64,000 nucleotides of DNA from Falsigemmobacter faecalis (GTDB lineage: Bacteria; Pseudomonadota; Alphaproteobacteria; Rhodobacterales; Rhodobacteraceae), in the NCBI RefSeq assembly GCF_003863335.1, contig NZ_RRAZ01000013.1, positions 62,001 to 126,000 of the forward strand, given 5' to 3'. The position numbers were made by a program, and so were the translations under genes. Positions 43,713-51,715 of the stretch are shown here, one piece after another (the first letter of the stretch is position 1; the number at the start of each line of letters is the position of its first letter). Below the pieces are notes generated by a model. The model was not told where the DNA came from. It ran no database searches and saw only the letters and a list, made by a program, of their open reading frames with translations.

Positions 43713-44309
43713 ATGGCTGGTTCTCTCAACAAAGTTCAGCTGATTGGCTACCTCGGGAAAGACCCCGAAACGCGGACATTCCAGGATGGCAGCAAGGTCG
43801 TGAACCTGCGCGTGGCCACGTCTGAAACGTGGCGCGACAAGAACACCGGCGAGCCGCGCGAACGCACCGAATGGCACAGCGTCGCGGTCTATAACGAAGC
43901 TCTGCAGAAGATCGCTGAGCAGTACATGCGGAAGGGCGAACTGGTCTACGTCGAGGGCCAGCTCGAAAACCGCAAGTGGCAGGATCAGTCCGGCGCAGAT
44001 CGTTATTCCACCGAAGTAACTGTCCGTTCATTCCGCAGCGCCCTCGAAATGCTCGGCAGCAAAGGGTCGCAGAATGGCAATCAGACCGGCGGCGGGGCCT
44101 CTGGCGGCTCCTATGGCAGCAACGGCGGGGACACAGGCTATAACGGCGACTTTGGGCAGGGTGGCGGCCAGAACGCCCGCGGCGGCCAGCAACAGCGCCA
44201 AGCCCAGCACCATCAGGGCAGCCAGCAGCAACGCAATAGTGGCCCTCAGGGAGGCTATCAGCAGGGCAATGGCGGCAACGGCCCGTCATACCAGAGCAAC
44301 GCCTACTGA
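43713..44309 (+). CDS. ssb: single-stranded DNA-binding protein
   Basis: The 198-aa protein has the OB-fold of bacterial SSB: MAGSLNKVQLIGYLGKDPE, FQDGSKVVNLRVATSETW and TEWHSVAVYNEALQKIAEQY. A long Gly/Gln/Asn-rich tail follows (about 120-198). It ends GPSYQSNAY, so the acidic DDDIPF-type tip that recruits partner proteins is absent. It coats incoming single-stranded plasmid DNA. GGAGGAAGAATT precedes the ATG. Confidence 0.93.
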   Translation: MAGSLNKVQLIGYLGKDPETRTFQDGSKVVNLRVATSETWRDKNTGEPRERTEWHSVAVYNEALQKIAEQYMRKGELVYVEGQLENRKWQDQSGADRYSTEVTVRSFRSALEMLGSKGSQNGNQTGGGASGGSYGSNGGDTGYNGDFGQGGGQNARGGQQQRQAQHHQGSQQQRNSGPQGGYQQGNGGNGPSYQSNAY

Positions 44310-44416
44310 GGCAGCAGACGGCCTCTGAGACGAAACAGGCTGGCATTCGTTATGCCAGCCCACCAACCCTGAATTTCCAATCCCGATAGCCCCTCAACCC
44401 TCACAGGATAAGAGCC

Positions 44417-44668
44417 ATGCAACTGAAAACGATCACCACCTGCGACGAGAACAACCCTCATACGGAGCTGTTTCTGCACGAAGAAGATCTGAATGATGCT
44501 CTGAAGGAGCACTATGAAAGCGTCTGGAAGGAAGTGGGCATCGAAGAGCCCTGCCCCGACACTTGGGAAGCGATCTATGAAGAACTCAGCTGGCGCAATG
44601 TCATGCAGGCGCGCCACATCGCGCACGTAAAAACTCACGAACTGTTTCGCTCGAAGCCTGTTCACTAA
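44417..44668 (+). CDS. small hypothetical protein
   Basis: An 83-aa acidic protein that begins MQLKTITTCDENNPHTELFLHEED with no recognised motif. It lies 107 bp after ssb on the same strand and may be co-transcribed with it. Confidence 0.6.
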   Translation: MQLKTITTCDENNPHTELFLHEEDLNDALKEHYESVWKEVGIEEPCPDTWEAIYEELSWRNVMQARHIAHVKTHELFRSKPVH

Positions 44669-44670
44669 GG

Positions 44671-44852
44671 TTGACGGATGAGCGATCGGGAATAAAGTTT
44701 GAAGCTGAAGGATGGGATGCATGCTTCATAGGGTGCGAAAGCACCGGGCGTAATTGGCAGAGTGGCCCCTGATAAACCTGCCAAAGTTCTGGTCCGGATC
44801 TCCAAAACCGGACGCGAGAGCAAAGAAAAGCCCTGCTTCGGCAGGGCTTTTC
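44671..44852 (+). ncRNA. candidate stand-alone small RNA with terminator
   Basis: TTGACG (44671-44676), 16 nt, TAAAGT (44693-44698) form a promoter. The transcript would start near 44700 and fold into GAAGC/GCTTC (44701-44727), GGTGC-GAAA-GCACC (44732-44745), GTCCGG/CCGGAC (44792-44813) and a strong terminator AAAAGCCCTGC-TTCG-GCAGGGCTTTT (44826-44851). No reading frame with a ribosome binding site lies inside. The size, about 150 nt, fits a regulatory RNA. Confidence 0.6.
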
Positions 44853-45045
44853 TATACGAACAACAATATCACCGAGCAGCAGACTATCACATACAATGCA
44901 GCAGCAAGCGACATTTTAAGCCTTTTCTGACGAAAAGGTATTACGCTTCTTTCGACCGAAAGCGGACGCTCTATCAATCGAGGCTCATTTACTGACCTCA
45001 ATCGCTTTCGCAAATCCATACTTGCCCTCCTGACGCTTGGCACAA

Positions 45046-45243
45046 CTATCGCCTCAAATCTCCCTTAAATGTCCATGCTAATCCAGATCCTGTTACCAGT
45101 GCAGTTATATAAAGAACGGGGCTCCCAAGGACTGAACCTACGAGCATGGTCATGCCGGTCGTCATGAAGATCATCTGACCGAGCGTGCAGTTACATGAAT
45201 GGGCAAAGTTGGTCAGCGCATCCTTTAGCTTTTCGCGGTCCAT
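45046..45243 (-). CDS. small membrane protein
   Basis: A 65-aa protein starting at 45243 with AAAGGA 9 nt upstream. Two hydrophobic segments lie near residues 22-38 and 40-57. Function unknown. Confidence 0.6.
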   Translation of the reverse strand: MDREKLKDALTNFAHSCNCTLGQMIFMTTGMTMLVGSVLGSPVLYITALVTGSGLAWTFKGDLRR

Positions 45244-45370
45244 AGATACGAATCCTTTGCAAGGGGTGTGATAAGCATGAGGTTAACGCAACATATTAAA
45301 AAAACGAGATTACATATTTTAGTGAGGCGCCGGAACAACACAAAAATACGCTGGCAGGCTGCGATTTTAA

Positions 45371-45443
45371 TTGCCTGATATAGCCAAAAAAGCTAATGTT
45401 TAAGGGCAGCTATAGGCTGCGCATTGTCACAGGAGACACAATC
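45371..45443 (+). promoter_or_regulatory. leading-region leader module, copy f
   Basis: TTGCCT (45371-45376), 17 nt, TAATGT (45394-45399), then the perfect hairpin GCAGC-TATAG-GCTGC (45406-45420) and CACAGGAG (45428-45435) before the ATG at 45444. Confidence 0.7.
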
Positions 45444-45644
45444 ATGCCCAGCATGAAAAGCCGCATGGCGGCCTTCCGCAATCGCGTCAATTATGCCGAA
45501 CAAGCCTTCCTGCGTCACGAGGACAGCAGGGAGTTGGATAACTGCTTTGAGATGTACGATGGCGAATTCGTGGTTGTCGCCCTTATGCGACGCGCTGCAC
45601 GAAACCCCGATCTTATCCGCAATCAACCATATGGATGCCTTTAG
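45444..45644 (+). pseudogene. hypothetical protein under leader module f, 3' end cut by a junction
   Basis: The 66-aa product is natural up to about ARNPDLIRNQ (codons to 45623); the last residues are read from the antisense of the gnd fragment. It is the last backbone gene before the second acquired block, with a sharp junction near 45620-45626. Confidence 0.6.
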
Positions 45645-45975
45645 CGGCCAGCACCTGGGCGCGCGCGACGCTCTCTTTGAAATGGCTGTTGCCTCCATCG
45701 ATGATGATGTCGCCTGATGTGCAAAGTTGGCCCAGCTCGGTCAACACCTGCTCGGTTACTTCACCGGCGGGAACCATCAGCCAGACTACACGGGGCGCAG
45801 CTAAAGCTGCGACCAAAGACCCGATGTCGGCATAGCTGACTGTGCCGACTTCTTTTGCCAACGCTTCCCTCGTCGTCTGGTTTGCACTGTGAACGTGACA
45901 TTGATGCCCGGCCTTCGACAGTCGCCGGACCATGTTGCCGCCCATTCGTCCGAGACCGATAAATCCCAGTTCCAT
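45613..45975 (-). pseudogene. gnd: 6-phosphogluconate dehydrogenase, N-terminal fragment
   Basis: The start at 45975 (AAAGGA upstream) gives a clean Rossmann N-terminus MELGFIGLGRMGGNMVRRL, then VVWLMVPAG and DIIIDGGNSHFKES. The frame runs to KGIHMVD, where an intact protein would continue to a -VGTSGG motif, but it meets backbone sequence and stops. About 115 of some 300-plus residues remain, so it is inactive. Confidence 0.85.
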
Positions 45976-46022
45976 CGTTATGTCCTTTCTTGATTTCCAA
46001 TGCATATTTGGGCCGGTCCGGC

Positions 46023-46304
46023 TCAGCTCACCTGTACGCCGCGCCAAAAGGCGACCATGCCCCTTATTTGCGCTGCCGCCGACTTGGGAAATGCGTAATA
46101 CCAAGCGGCATCAGGGTTAGTCTTTCCGTCCACCTCTAGTGAGTAGTACGATGCGGTCCCTTTCCAGGGGCAAACCGTTTCGTGCGTGCTTTGCGATAGA
46201 TACTCCGCCCGTACACTTTCGATCGGAAAGTAGTGATTGCCTTCGACAACAATGGTAGCGTCGCTTTCTGCGATGACTTTGCCGTTCCAGATTGCCTTGA
46301 CCAT
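46023..46304 (-). CDS. DUF427 family protein
   Basis: The 93-aa protein starts at 46304 after AGGGGA. It has the DUF427 pattern: AIWNGKVIAESDATIVVEGNHYFP, CPWKGTASYYSLEVDG and AWYYAFP. Function of the family is unknown; it is common in alphaproteobacteria and cyanobacteria. Probably in one operon with the glycosylase gene upstream. Confidence 0.85.
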   Translation of the reverse strand: MVKAIWNGKVIAESDATIVVEGNHYFPIESVRAEYLSQSTHETVCPWKGTASYYSLEVDGKTNPDAAWYYAFPKSAAAQIRGMVAFWRGVQVS

Positions 46305-46320
46305 TTGGCGTCCCCTTTTG

Positions 46321-46935
46321 TCAGTCTGTCTGATCCATGACCTCGCGGACACGCAGACGGAGTGCCGGAAGGAGTTCTGTCCCGAACCAGGGATTGCGGC
46401 GCAGAAACGCGTTGTTGCGCCAGGAAGGGTGCGGCAGCGGCACGACTACCGGCGCCCAATGGCGCCAGTCAGCAACAGTGGCTGTTACGCCCGCCTTGCG
46501 TGCGTCTGCGCCCAGGTGCCAACCATGGGCGTAACCCCCGATCAAGATAGTGAGCCTTACCTGATTGAGCGCGTCCAGCGCCCGGCTTCGCCACGTTGCC
46601 GCGCAGCGTGGTGGTGGCGGCAGGTCGCTGCCATTCACATGATAGCCGGGAAAGCAAAATGCCATGGGTAGGATACTGATCCGGTCGCGATCATAGAATT
46701 CATCGCGCGTAACCCCCAACCACTCACGCAACCGGTCGCCCGAGCGGTCATCGAAGGGGATGCCGGATTCGTGCACGCGCAAGCCAGGCGCCTGCCCAAC
46801 AATCAGAATCCGTGCGCGTTGCCGCAGCCAGACGACTGGCCGGGGTTCGTGCCTTGTGGCAGTGGCTGCGAAATCTGCTGCGCACATACGGCAGGGCCGT
46901 ATTTCCTGTGCTATCGCCGGCTCGCCAGCACTCAT
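46321..46935 (-). CDS. uracil-DNA glycosylase family protein
   Basis: The 204-aa protein has the UDG fold motifs LIVGQAPG, an early Cys-rich stretch (PCRMCAADF), ILPMAFCFPG, and LPHPSWRN near residue 170. Family members remove damaged or deaminated bases, and the GQAPG/PHPSWR version lies near the uracil-DNA glycosylase family 4/6 or YcdX-adjacent groups; the exact substrate is unclear. It overlaps the oxidoreductase gene by 4 bp. Confidence 0.85.
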   Translation of the reverse strand: MSAGEPAIAQEIRPCRMCAADFAATATRHEPRPVVWLRQRARILIVGQAPGLRVHESGIPFDDRSGDRLREWLGVTRDEFYDRDRISILPMAFCFPGYHVNGSDLPPPPRCAATWRSRALDALNQVRLTILIGGYAHGWHLGADARKAGVTATVADWRHWAPVVVPLPHPSWRNNAFLRRNPWFGTELLPALRLRVREVMDQTD

Positions 46936-47513
46936 CCTCTGTACCTTTGTTCTTTCCAGGGATCACCGTAGTTGTGATACCCCAGCTTTTCCCAAAAGCC
47001 CTTGTAGTCGTAGGGACTGAAATGGAGGCCACGAAGCCACTTGGCGCTTTTCCACAGATATAGGTCCGGCACCACCAGTCGTGCCGGGCCACCATGTTCG
47101 ACGCTCAGCGGTTTACCGTCGAACTCTGTGGCCACAAAGGCTTTGTCACCTAACATATCGACCAAACGCAGGTTCGCGGTGTAGTTGCCGTCCGCACGCG
47201 CCTGAACATAAACCGGATCAGCTACTGGGCGAACGAGATCGGCCAGTACAGAAACTGCCACCCCGCGCCAAAGTGTGCCCAGTTTGGACCATCTGGTCAC
47301 GCAGTGCAGATCGGCGCTGAATTCGCGCTGTGGGAGGGCCTGAAAGCCCTCCCAGTCCAGTGTGATCGCCTGTTCGACGTCACCGTCGAGGGTTAGCGAC
47401 CATGTTTCCTTGTCGGCCGTCTTGGGCGTACCGGCCGTCATTACCGGGAATTTCTGAGTTACCACCTGATTGGGCGGAATGCGCGGGCGTCCATCTGGGC
47501 GAAGAGTACTCAT
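46932..47513 (-). CDS. sulfite oxidase-like molybdopterin oxidoreductase
   Basis: A 193-aa protein of the YedY/sulfite oxidase fold without signal peptide. It has DLHCVTRWSK with the molybdenum-binding C71, EHGGPARLVVP, and LYLWKSAKWLRG, ending with the family tail GYHNYGDPWKEQRY. It is about half the size of classical sulfite oxidases and is probably cytoplasmic. Its substrate is unknown; the oxidant-repair context suggests a sulfoxide or related compound. Confidence 0.87.
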   Translation of the reverse strand: MSTLRPDGRPRIPPNQVVTQKFPVMTAGTPKTADKETWSLTLDGDVEQAITLDWEGFQALPQREFSADLHCVTRWSKLGTLWRGVAVSVLADLVRPVADPVYVQARADGNYTANLRLVDMLGDKAFVATEFDGKPLSVEHGGPARLVVPDLYLWKSAKWLRGLHFSPYDYKGFWEKLGYHNYGDPWKEQRYRG

Positions 47514-47529
47514 CGTCAGCTCCCGATTG

Positions 47530-47976
47530 TCAGTAGACCTCAGTGACCTTCAGCTTACGGCCGCGAAACTCGCAGAATTCACCGGCTCTCTTGCCTTCCA
47601 GGGCCTCGTAGATTGGCGCCGCTTGTGAGACACCGATAAATTTCTGCCCCTGACATGAAAACTCTCCTGTCGAGACGCCAATGACCAGATAGCGATCCCC
47701 GATCCGCACTGCTGCGCCCGGCGCCACTTCGGTTTTCGGTCCGAAATCAAGCGCGTTCAAAGCCGAGATTTTGGCTTCCACTTGATGCTCGCGGTCGTCG
47801 AACGCTTCTGCAAGGTCGGCGGCGGTTTCTGCTTGGCCCTGTTCGTCATTTTCAATCGGTTCCGTGCGATCCAGCCGCGCGGCGCTGAGAAATCGCTCAT
47901 AGGTTTTATGTGCTTGCTCAAGTTCGGCCTCTGTCAGGGCCAGCATCGTGTTGCGCAGGTGGTTCTTGTCGATCAT
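47530..47976 (-). CDS. GreA/GreB C-terminal-like protein (copy 1)
   Basis: The 148-aa protein starts after AAAGGA. The helical N-terminal half has ARLDRTEPIENDEQGQA; the C-terminal half (about 75-148) resembles the FKBP-like GreA/GreB domain, with SQAAPIYEALEGKRAGEFCEF and a terminal KVTEVY. It lacks the Gre coiled-coil tip acidic pair, so it may bind RNA polymerase without cleavage activity. A relative is encoded at 62662-63111. Confidence 0.7.
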   Translation of the reverse strand: MIDKNHLRNTMLALTEAELEQAHKTYERFLSAARLDRTEPIENDEQGQAETAADLAEAFDDREHQVEAKISALNALDFGPKTEVAPGAAVRIGDRYLVIGVSTGEFSCQGQKFIGVSQAAPIYEALEGKRAGEFCEFRGRKLKVTEVY

Positions 47977-48058
47977 GGGTTTTCCTTTACGATAGTTGGA
48001 GTTGTTAAGTTGGTGATTTTGCGGGGCTTCTGATCCCGCTCAAGCGGGGGAAAAAGAT

Positions 48059-48739
48059 TTGGGCGCAGCGCTTTCCATCGTTATCCTGTTCGCGATCTCG
48101 TCCACGATCGTGCGGGTTGCGGCCGTCTTTTTGGAACACACCGGCATTTCACGCGACGTTGCCAGAGTTCAGGCCATGTCGGCACTTAGCGGCACGGGGT
48201 TCACCACGTCTGAATCCGAACTGATCCTCCAAACACCCGAGCGCAGACGTATCCTTGTGATCTTGATGATTACCGGTTCCGTCGGTTTGGCCTCGGTGGT
48301 GGCTACTGTTGTGGTTGGGGCCTTCGGGATCAAGGAAACGGCCAGCGGGTTGTTGTTTCAGCTTGCGGCGATCACCACAGCAATTATCTTTGTGCGCTAC
48401 GTGCTCTTTTCCTCTGTCGTCGATAAGTTCATTTGCGGCATGGCACATGCGTGGCTCGTCAAATACATGGCGCATGTTCCGTTCACGGTTTTGTATCAGT
48501 TGGATGCGGACATGGTGATTGCCCAGCATAGTTTGGCGAAGGCACCTCCTTCGAACAATGCGAAGTGGCCCGGCGACCTGACCCTCATCGGTGTGCAAAG
48601 CGCCTTCAACGCCGAGATAAAGCCGTGGGACGGAACGCCGTTGCCTGAAGGTTCGACCATGGTCTTGGCGGGGCCACGGGCGTCGCATCATGAGTTTGCC
48701 GCCGCCTATGGATTGACCCCGGATACAGGAGCGCACTGA
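48059..48739 (+). CDS. membrane protein with TrkA-C-like domain
   Basis: A 226-aa protein from a TTG at 48059 with GGGGG upstream. It has three or four hydrophobic segments in residues 1-125 and a C-terminal TrkA-C/RCK-C-like domain (about 150-220: LTLIGVQSAFNAEIKPWDGTPLPEGSTMVLAG pattern). It may regulate or form an ion channel. The zinc transporter gene follows by 3 bp. A palindrome CCCGCTCAAGCGGG lies just upstream. Confidence 0.7.
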   Translation: MGAALSIVILFAISSTIVRVAAVFLEHTGISRDVARVQAMSALSGTGFTTSESELILQTPERRRILVILMITGSVGLASVVATVVVGAFGIKETASGLLFQLAAITTAIIFVRYVLFSSVVDKFICGMAHAWLVKYMAHVPFTVLYQLDADMVIAQHSLAKAPPSNNAKWPGDLTLIGVQSAFNAEIKPWDGTPLPEGSTMVLAGPRASHHEFAAAYGLTPDTGAH

Positions 48740-48742
48740 GGC

Positions 48743-49672
48743 ATGACAGACGTCAAAACATCGCCGGGGTTTCTTCACCTGCACGCACTGAACGGGGGCG
48801 GGGAATGGCTCCATATGTGTATCAAGCATCGAGAGACCAGCGCCTATCTCATGGAGGTGGCCATGCTCGACGACCTGGTTGTCGATGCGATGATCGAAGA
48901 GGATACACGTTCGCGCGTGCGCGTTCTTGATGACGGGATCATGGTGCTTTTGAAGGCCATGCATGTCGGTCAAGACATGGCCCGCCCTGAAGATATGGTG
49001 TCGATCAGGATCTGGATCGACAAGACGCGCGTCATTACCACACGCGAGGCCGATGTTGACCCGATCCTGGCCCTTCATCAGAGGTTGTCCGCAGGCGCAG
49101 GCCCAACCACACCGGGTGAGTTTCTGGCTGATCTTATCGAAGAACACCTTGACGAGGTCGATGACCACATCGAGGAATTGGAAGACGCGGTCAACAGGAT
49201 CGAAGGGCTTGTGGGCACTCATCAGACCGAGGCTGCCTGCCCCAACATGGCACAAACCCAATCGCGTATCAGCGGCTTCTTGCGCCACCTCGGGCCACAA
49301 AAACCCGTGCTGGAACACTTGTCGCGCTGCAAGCACTCCCTTTTGAGCGAGAGAGAACGCACGCGGATCGATGATGGGCTTGATCAGCTTTTGCGGTATC
49401 TTGAAACCCTGCAAAACCTGCGGGACCGCGTTGAGATCCTCAACGATCAAGTTGCCCGCATTCAAGACAGGCAACTGACGCGCAGCTCCTTTGTTTTCTC
49501 GGTCGTGGCGACGCTGTTCCTTCCGCTTGGGTTTATTGTCAGCGCGTTCGGTGTGAACCTCATGGGGGTTCCCTTCGAAGGGCATGCAAATGGTTTCACC
49601 ATACTGATGGTGATCTGTTTGGCTCTGGTCGCAGGGATGCTGGTCTTGTTCCGCTGGCGAAAGTGGTTCTGA
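48743..49672 (+). CDS. zntB: CorA-family zinc transporter (ZntB-like)
   Basis: The 309-aa protein has a large N-terminal cytoplasmic domain and two C-terminal membrane helices (about 250-305). The pore motif is GVNLMGVPF, the GxN of CorA-type channels in a ZntB-like setting. Family members move Zn2+ or Mg2+. A fragment of another CorA-type protein lies at the right edge of the window. Confidence 0.88.
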   Translation: MTDVKTSPGFLHLHALNGGGEWLHMCIKHRETSAYLMEVAMLDDLVVDAMIEEDTRSRVRVLDDGIMVLLKAMHVGQDMARPEDMVSIRIWIDKTRVITTREADVDPILALHQRLSAGAGPTTPGEFLADLIEEHLDEVDDHIEELEDAVNRIEGLVGTHQTEAACPNMAQTQSRISGFLRHLGPQKPVLEHLSRCKHSLLSERERTRIDDGLDQLLRYLETLQNLRDRVEILNDQVARIQDRQLTRSSFVFSVVATLFLPLGFIVSAFGVNLMGVPFEGHANGFTILMVICLALVAGMLVLFRWRKWF

Positions 49673-49692
49673 CGGAGGTGGCGGCTGCATTT

Positions 49693-50007
49693 TCATGCGC
49701 CGGTGAAGTTCATCGCGTGATGCTCAACGACCTCGGCAACAACCACATCATACTCCAAAAAGACACCGTTCTTGCCGCGGTCTTTGGCGTATTTGTGCTC
49801 GGGGTGGACATCCCATTCCTCGATCGCCTCGAAATCTTCGAAGTAACCGATAAGCACCTTTTCTCCGTCCTCTGCGGTAAAGACCTTGTGGCTCATATAC
49901 CCCTTTAGCCCCTTCACCACGGTCACCATGCGGGCGTAAAGCTCGTCAAACTCGCCTTGGAAGTCGGGATCAACCCGGTGGCGAAAAACCTCTACATGCA
50001 TTGCCAT
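49693..50007 (-). CDS. antibiotic biosynthesis monooxygenase-like (ABM) domain protein
   Basis: The 104-aa protein starts at 50007 after AAGGAG. It has the small ferredoxin-like ABM layout (MHVEVFRHRV, ELYARMVTVV, GYMSHKVFTAEDGEKVLIGYF, then a second helix with EEWDVHPEHKYAK). Such proteins act as small quinol-type monooxygenases or stress proteins. Confidence 0.75.
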   Translation of the reverse strand: MAMHVEVFRHRVDPDFQGEFDELYARMVTVVKGLKGYMSHKVFTAEDGEKVLIGYFEDFEAIEEWDVHPEHKYAKDRGKNGVFLEYDVVVAEVVEHHAMNFTGA

Positions 50008-50026
50008 TATAGTCTCCTTTTCTGGT

Positions 50027-51217
50027 TCAAGATTTCATGCGCCCGATGCGGGTCGCCAAGGGGGTTGAACTGAGGCCGTGCAACAGGATGGACAGGCCAA
50101 CAGTCAGCGAGACACAAGCCAGCAGTTCCTCTTCATTCGGGAAATCGAATTGATCCATCATCAGCAATGTGAAGAGGATCGAGGCCAGACCGCGTGGACC
50201 GAACCAACCAAGGAAGAGCTTCTCACGCGCGGGTAGCCCGCTTCTTGTCAGAGAAACGAAGATTGGCAAGACACGGACCAGCGTGAGGAAGACCAACGCA
50301 AGAATGATCGTATTTGGCCCTGCGTGCGCCAATCCGTCGGGCAGCAGAAACGCACCGAACACCAGAAACGCCGCCATCGTCAAAAGTTGGCCAGCCCCCT
50401 CCATGAACTCGCTGATAAAGTGGATGTCATGACGGTAGGTGTTGCCAAAGACCATGCCCGCAACAAAGGCCGCAATGAACCCGTTTCCGTGGATGGCAAC
50501 AGCAAACCCGTAAGCTGCGAAGGCGGTCACGAGAAAGACCACCGCCCCCGCCGCCTCTTGCATCAAGTCGCGGTTTTGCGCCCAGTCCATCGCCTTGGCC
50601 GCCACCCAACCGACGGCAATACCAGCGAGCGGACCGAGCACAATCTCGGTGGCGGCCTCCAGCGCCAAACCATCGGTCTGCGCGCCGCCAACCGACGACG
50701 CAAGGACTGCACCCAAAAGAACGAAGGGTAGCACCAGCCCATCGTTCAGCCCGCTTTCCACATTGATTGTCTGGCTGAGGTGGTCTGGCACCTCTGGGTT
50801 CGAAACGACAGATTGCCCCAGCGCGGCATCCGTCGGCGTCAATACTGCGGCGGTCAGCAATGCAACGGCAAACCCAGACGTAGGGTTGAGCCAAAGCGCG
50901 ACAAGTGTCCCAAGCGCGATCGTCAGCGGCAGCCCGATCACCAGCATCCGTGTCGGGATCTGCCAATCCATCACCAGTTTCTTAAAGCGCACATGGCTAG
51001 CGTCAGAGAACAGGATCAGGATCAGCGTGATCTCGGCCAGAATTTTTTTACCTTCGTGGATCACATCCGGCGACAAGCTGGCGCTCAATGGCACGGACAA
51101 TGCAAAGCCAAGCGCTGTGAAGATGATTGGCAGGGTAAGCAAGCTGCGCGAGATTGCTTTGCTGAGCAACGAGTAAATGGCAAAGGCCACAAGCACGAGA
51201 AGGACTGCGGGGGTCAT
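50027..51217 (-). CDS. cation:proton antiporter (NhaP/CPA1-type)
   Basis: The 396-aa protein starts at 51217 and has about 12 membrane segments. It carries LTPTDAALGQSVV and ESGLNDGLVLPFV, the CPA1 TD and ND exchange-site motifs. It would exchange Na+ or K+ for H+. It overlaps msrA upstream by 4 bp and appears to belong to the long minus-strand oxidant-response operon. Confidence 0.9.
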   Translation of the reverse strand: MTPAVLLVLVAFAIYSLLSKAISRSLLTLPIIFTALGFALSVPLSASLSPDVIHEGKKILAEITLILILFSDASHVRFKKLVMDWQIPTRMLVIGLPLTIALGTLVALWLNPTSGFAVALLTAAVLTPTDAALGQSVVSNPEVPDHLSQTINVESGLNDGLVLPFVLLGAVLASSVGGAQTDGLALEAATEIVLGPLAGIAVGWVAAKAMDWAQNRDLMQEAAGAVVFLVTAFAAYGFAVAIHGNGFIAAFVAGMVFGNTYRHDIHFISEFMEGAGQLLTMAAFLVFGAFLLPDGLAHAGPNTIILALVFLTLVRVLPIFVSLTRSGLPAREKLFLGWFGPRGLASILFTLLMMDQFDFPNEEELLACVSLTVGLSILLHGLSSTPLATRIGRMKS

Positions 51218-51711
51218 GACGTTGTGTATTCCTTCTTGAGCAATGCACTGTGCCGGGCCCGAAGCTTGGCAAGTTTCGGCGCGATATAGGTGCGGCAAAA
51301 GGGCCGTTCGGGGTTGGATTTGTAGTAATCGTGAAATCGGCTGTCCGAAGGCTTGAAGCCCCGGTGCATAAGGCTGCGCGTAACAAAATGCACCTCCGCC
51401 TCTGCGGCAAGGTCCCGTATATGCGTCGCGCACGCGTTTTGCTGCTCCGCGGTCATACTGTAGACCGCGCTTCGATACTTGCCACGCATCTTGTGATCGG
51501 CCTCGCTGGCATGGGTGCTCAGGTGGACCGCGATCAGGTCTCGCAAGCTCACGCGATCAGGATCAAAGGAGATTTCCACCGCCTCGGACCACGCCTCGTC
51601 AGGGCCGTCGGAGCGGATAAAGCCTTGCCGCACCTCTGACACGCCCTCAAGCGGTTGGAAAACTGCCTCGGTGCACCAATGGCACCCGCCTCCAAAGCCG
51701 ATGGTTACCAC
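51214..51711 (-). CDS. msrA: peptide-methionine (S)-S-oxide reductase, divergent
   Basis: A 165-aa MsrA-fold protein starting with GTG at 51711 (GGAG 6 nt upstream). The active site is GGGCHWCTE (C10) rather than the usual GCFW, and the family pattern YRSAVYSM and a conserved DYYKSNPERPFC region follow. It repairs oxidised methionine, possibly with altered preference. A standard MsrA is encoded at 58680. Confidence 0.87.
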   Translation of the reverse strand: MVTIGFGGGCHWCTEAVFQPLEGVSEVRQGFIRSDGPDEAWSEAVEISFDPDRVSLRDLIAVHLSTHASEADHKMRGKYRSAVYSMTAEQQNACATHIRDLAAEAEVHFVTRSLMHRGFKPSDSRFHDYYKSNPERPFCRTYIAPKLAKLRARHSALLKKEYTTS

Positions 51712-51715
51712 AAGA

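Noticed and set aside
48149-49696. Long 515-codon open frame on the minus strand
   Set aside because: It is antisense to the TrkA-C-like and ZntB genes, has poor protein-like composition and no ribosome binding site.
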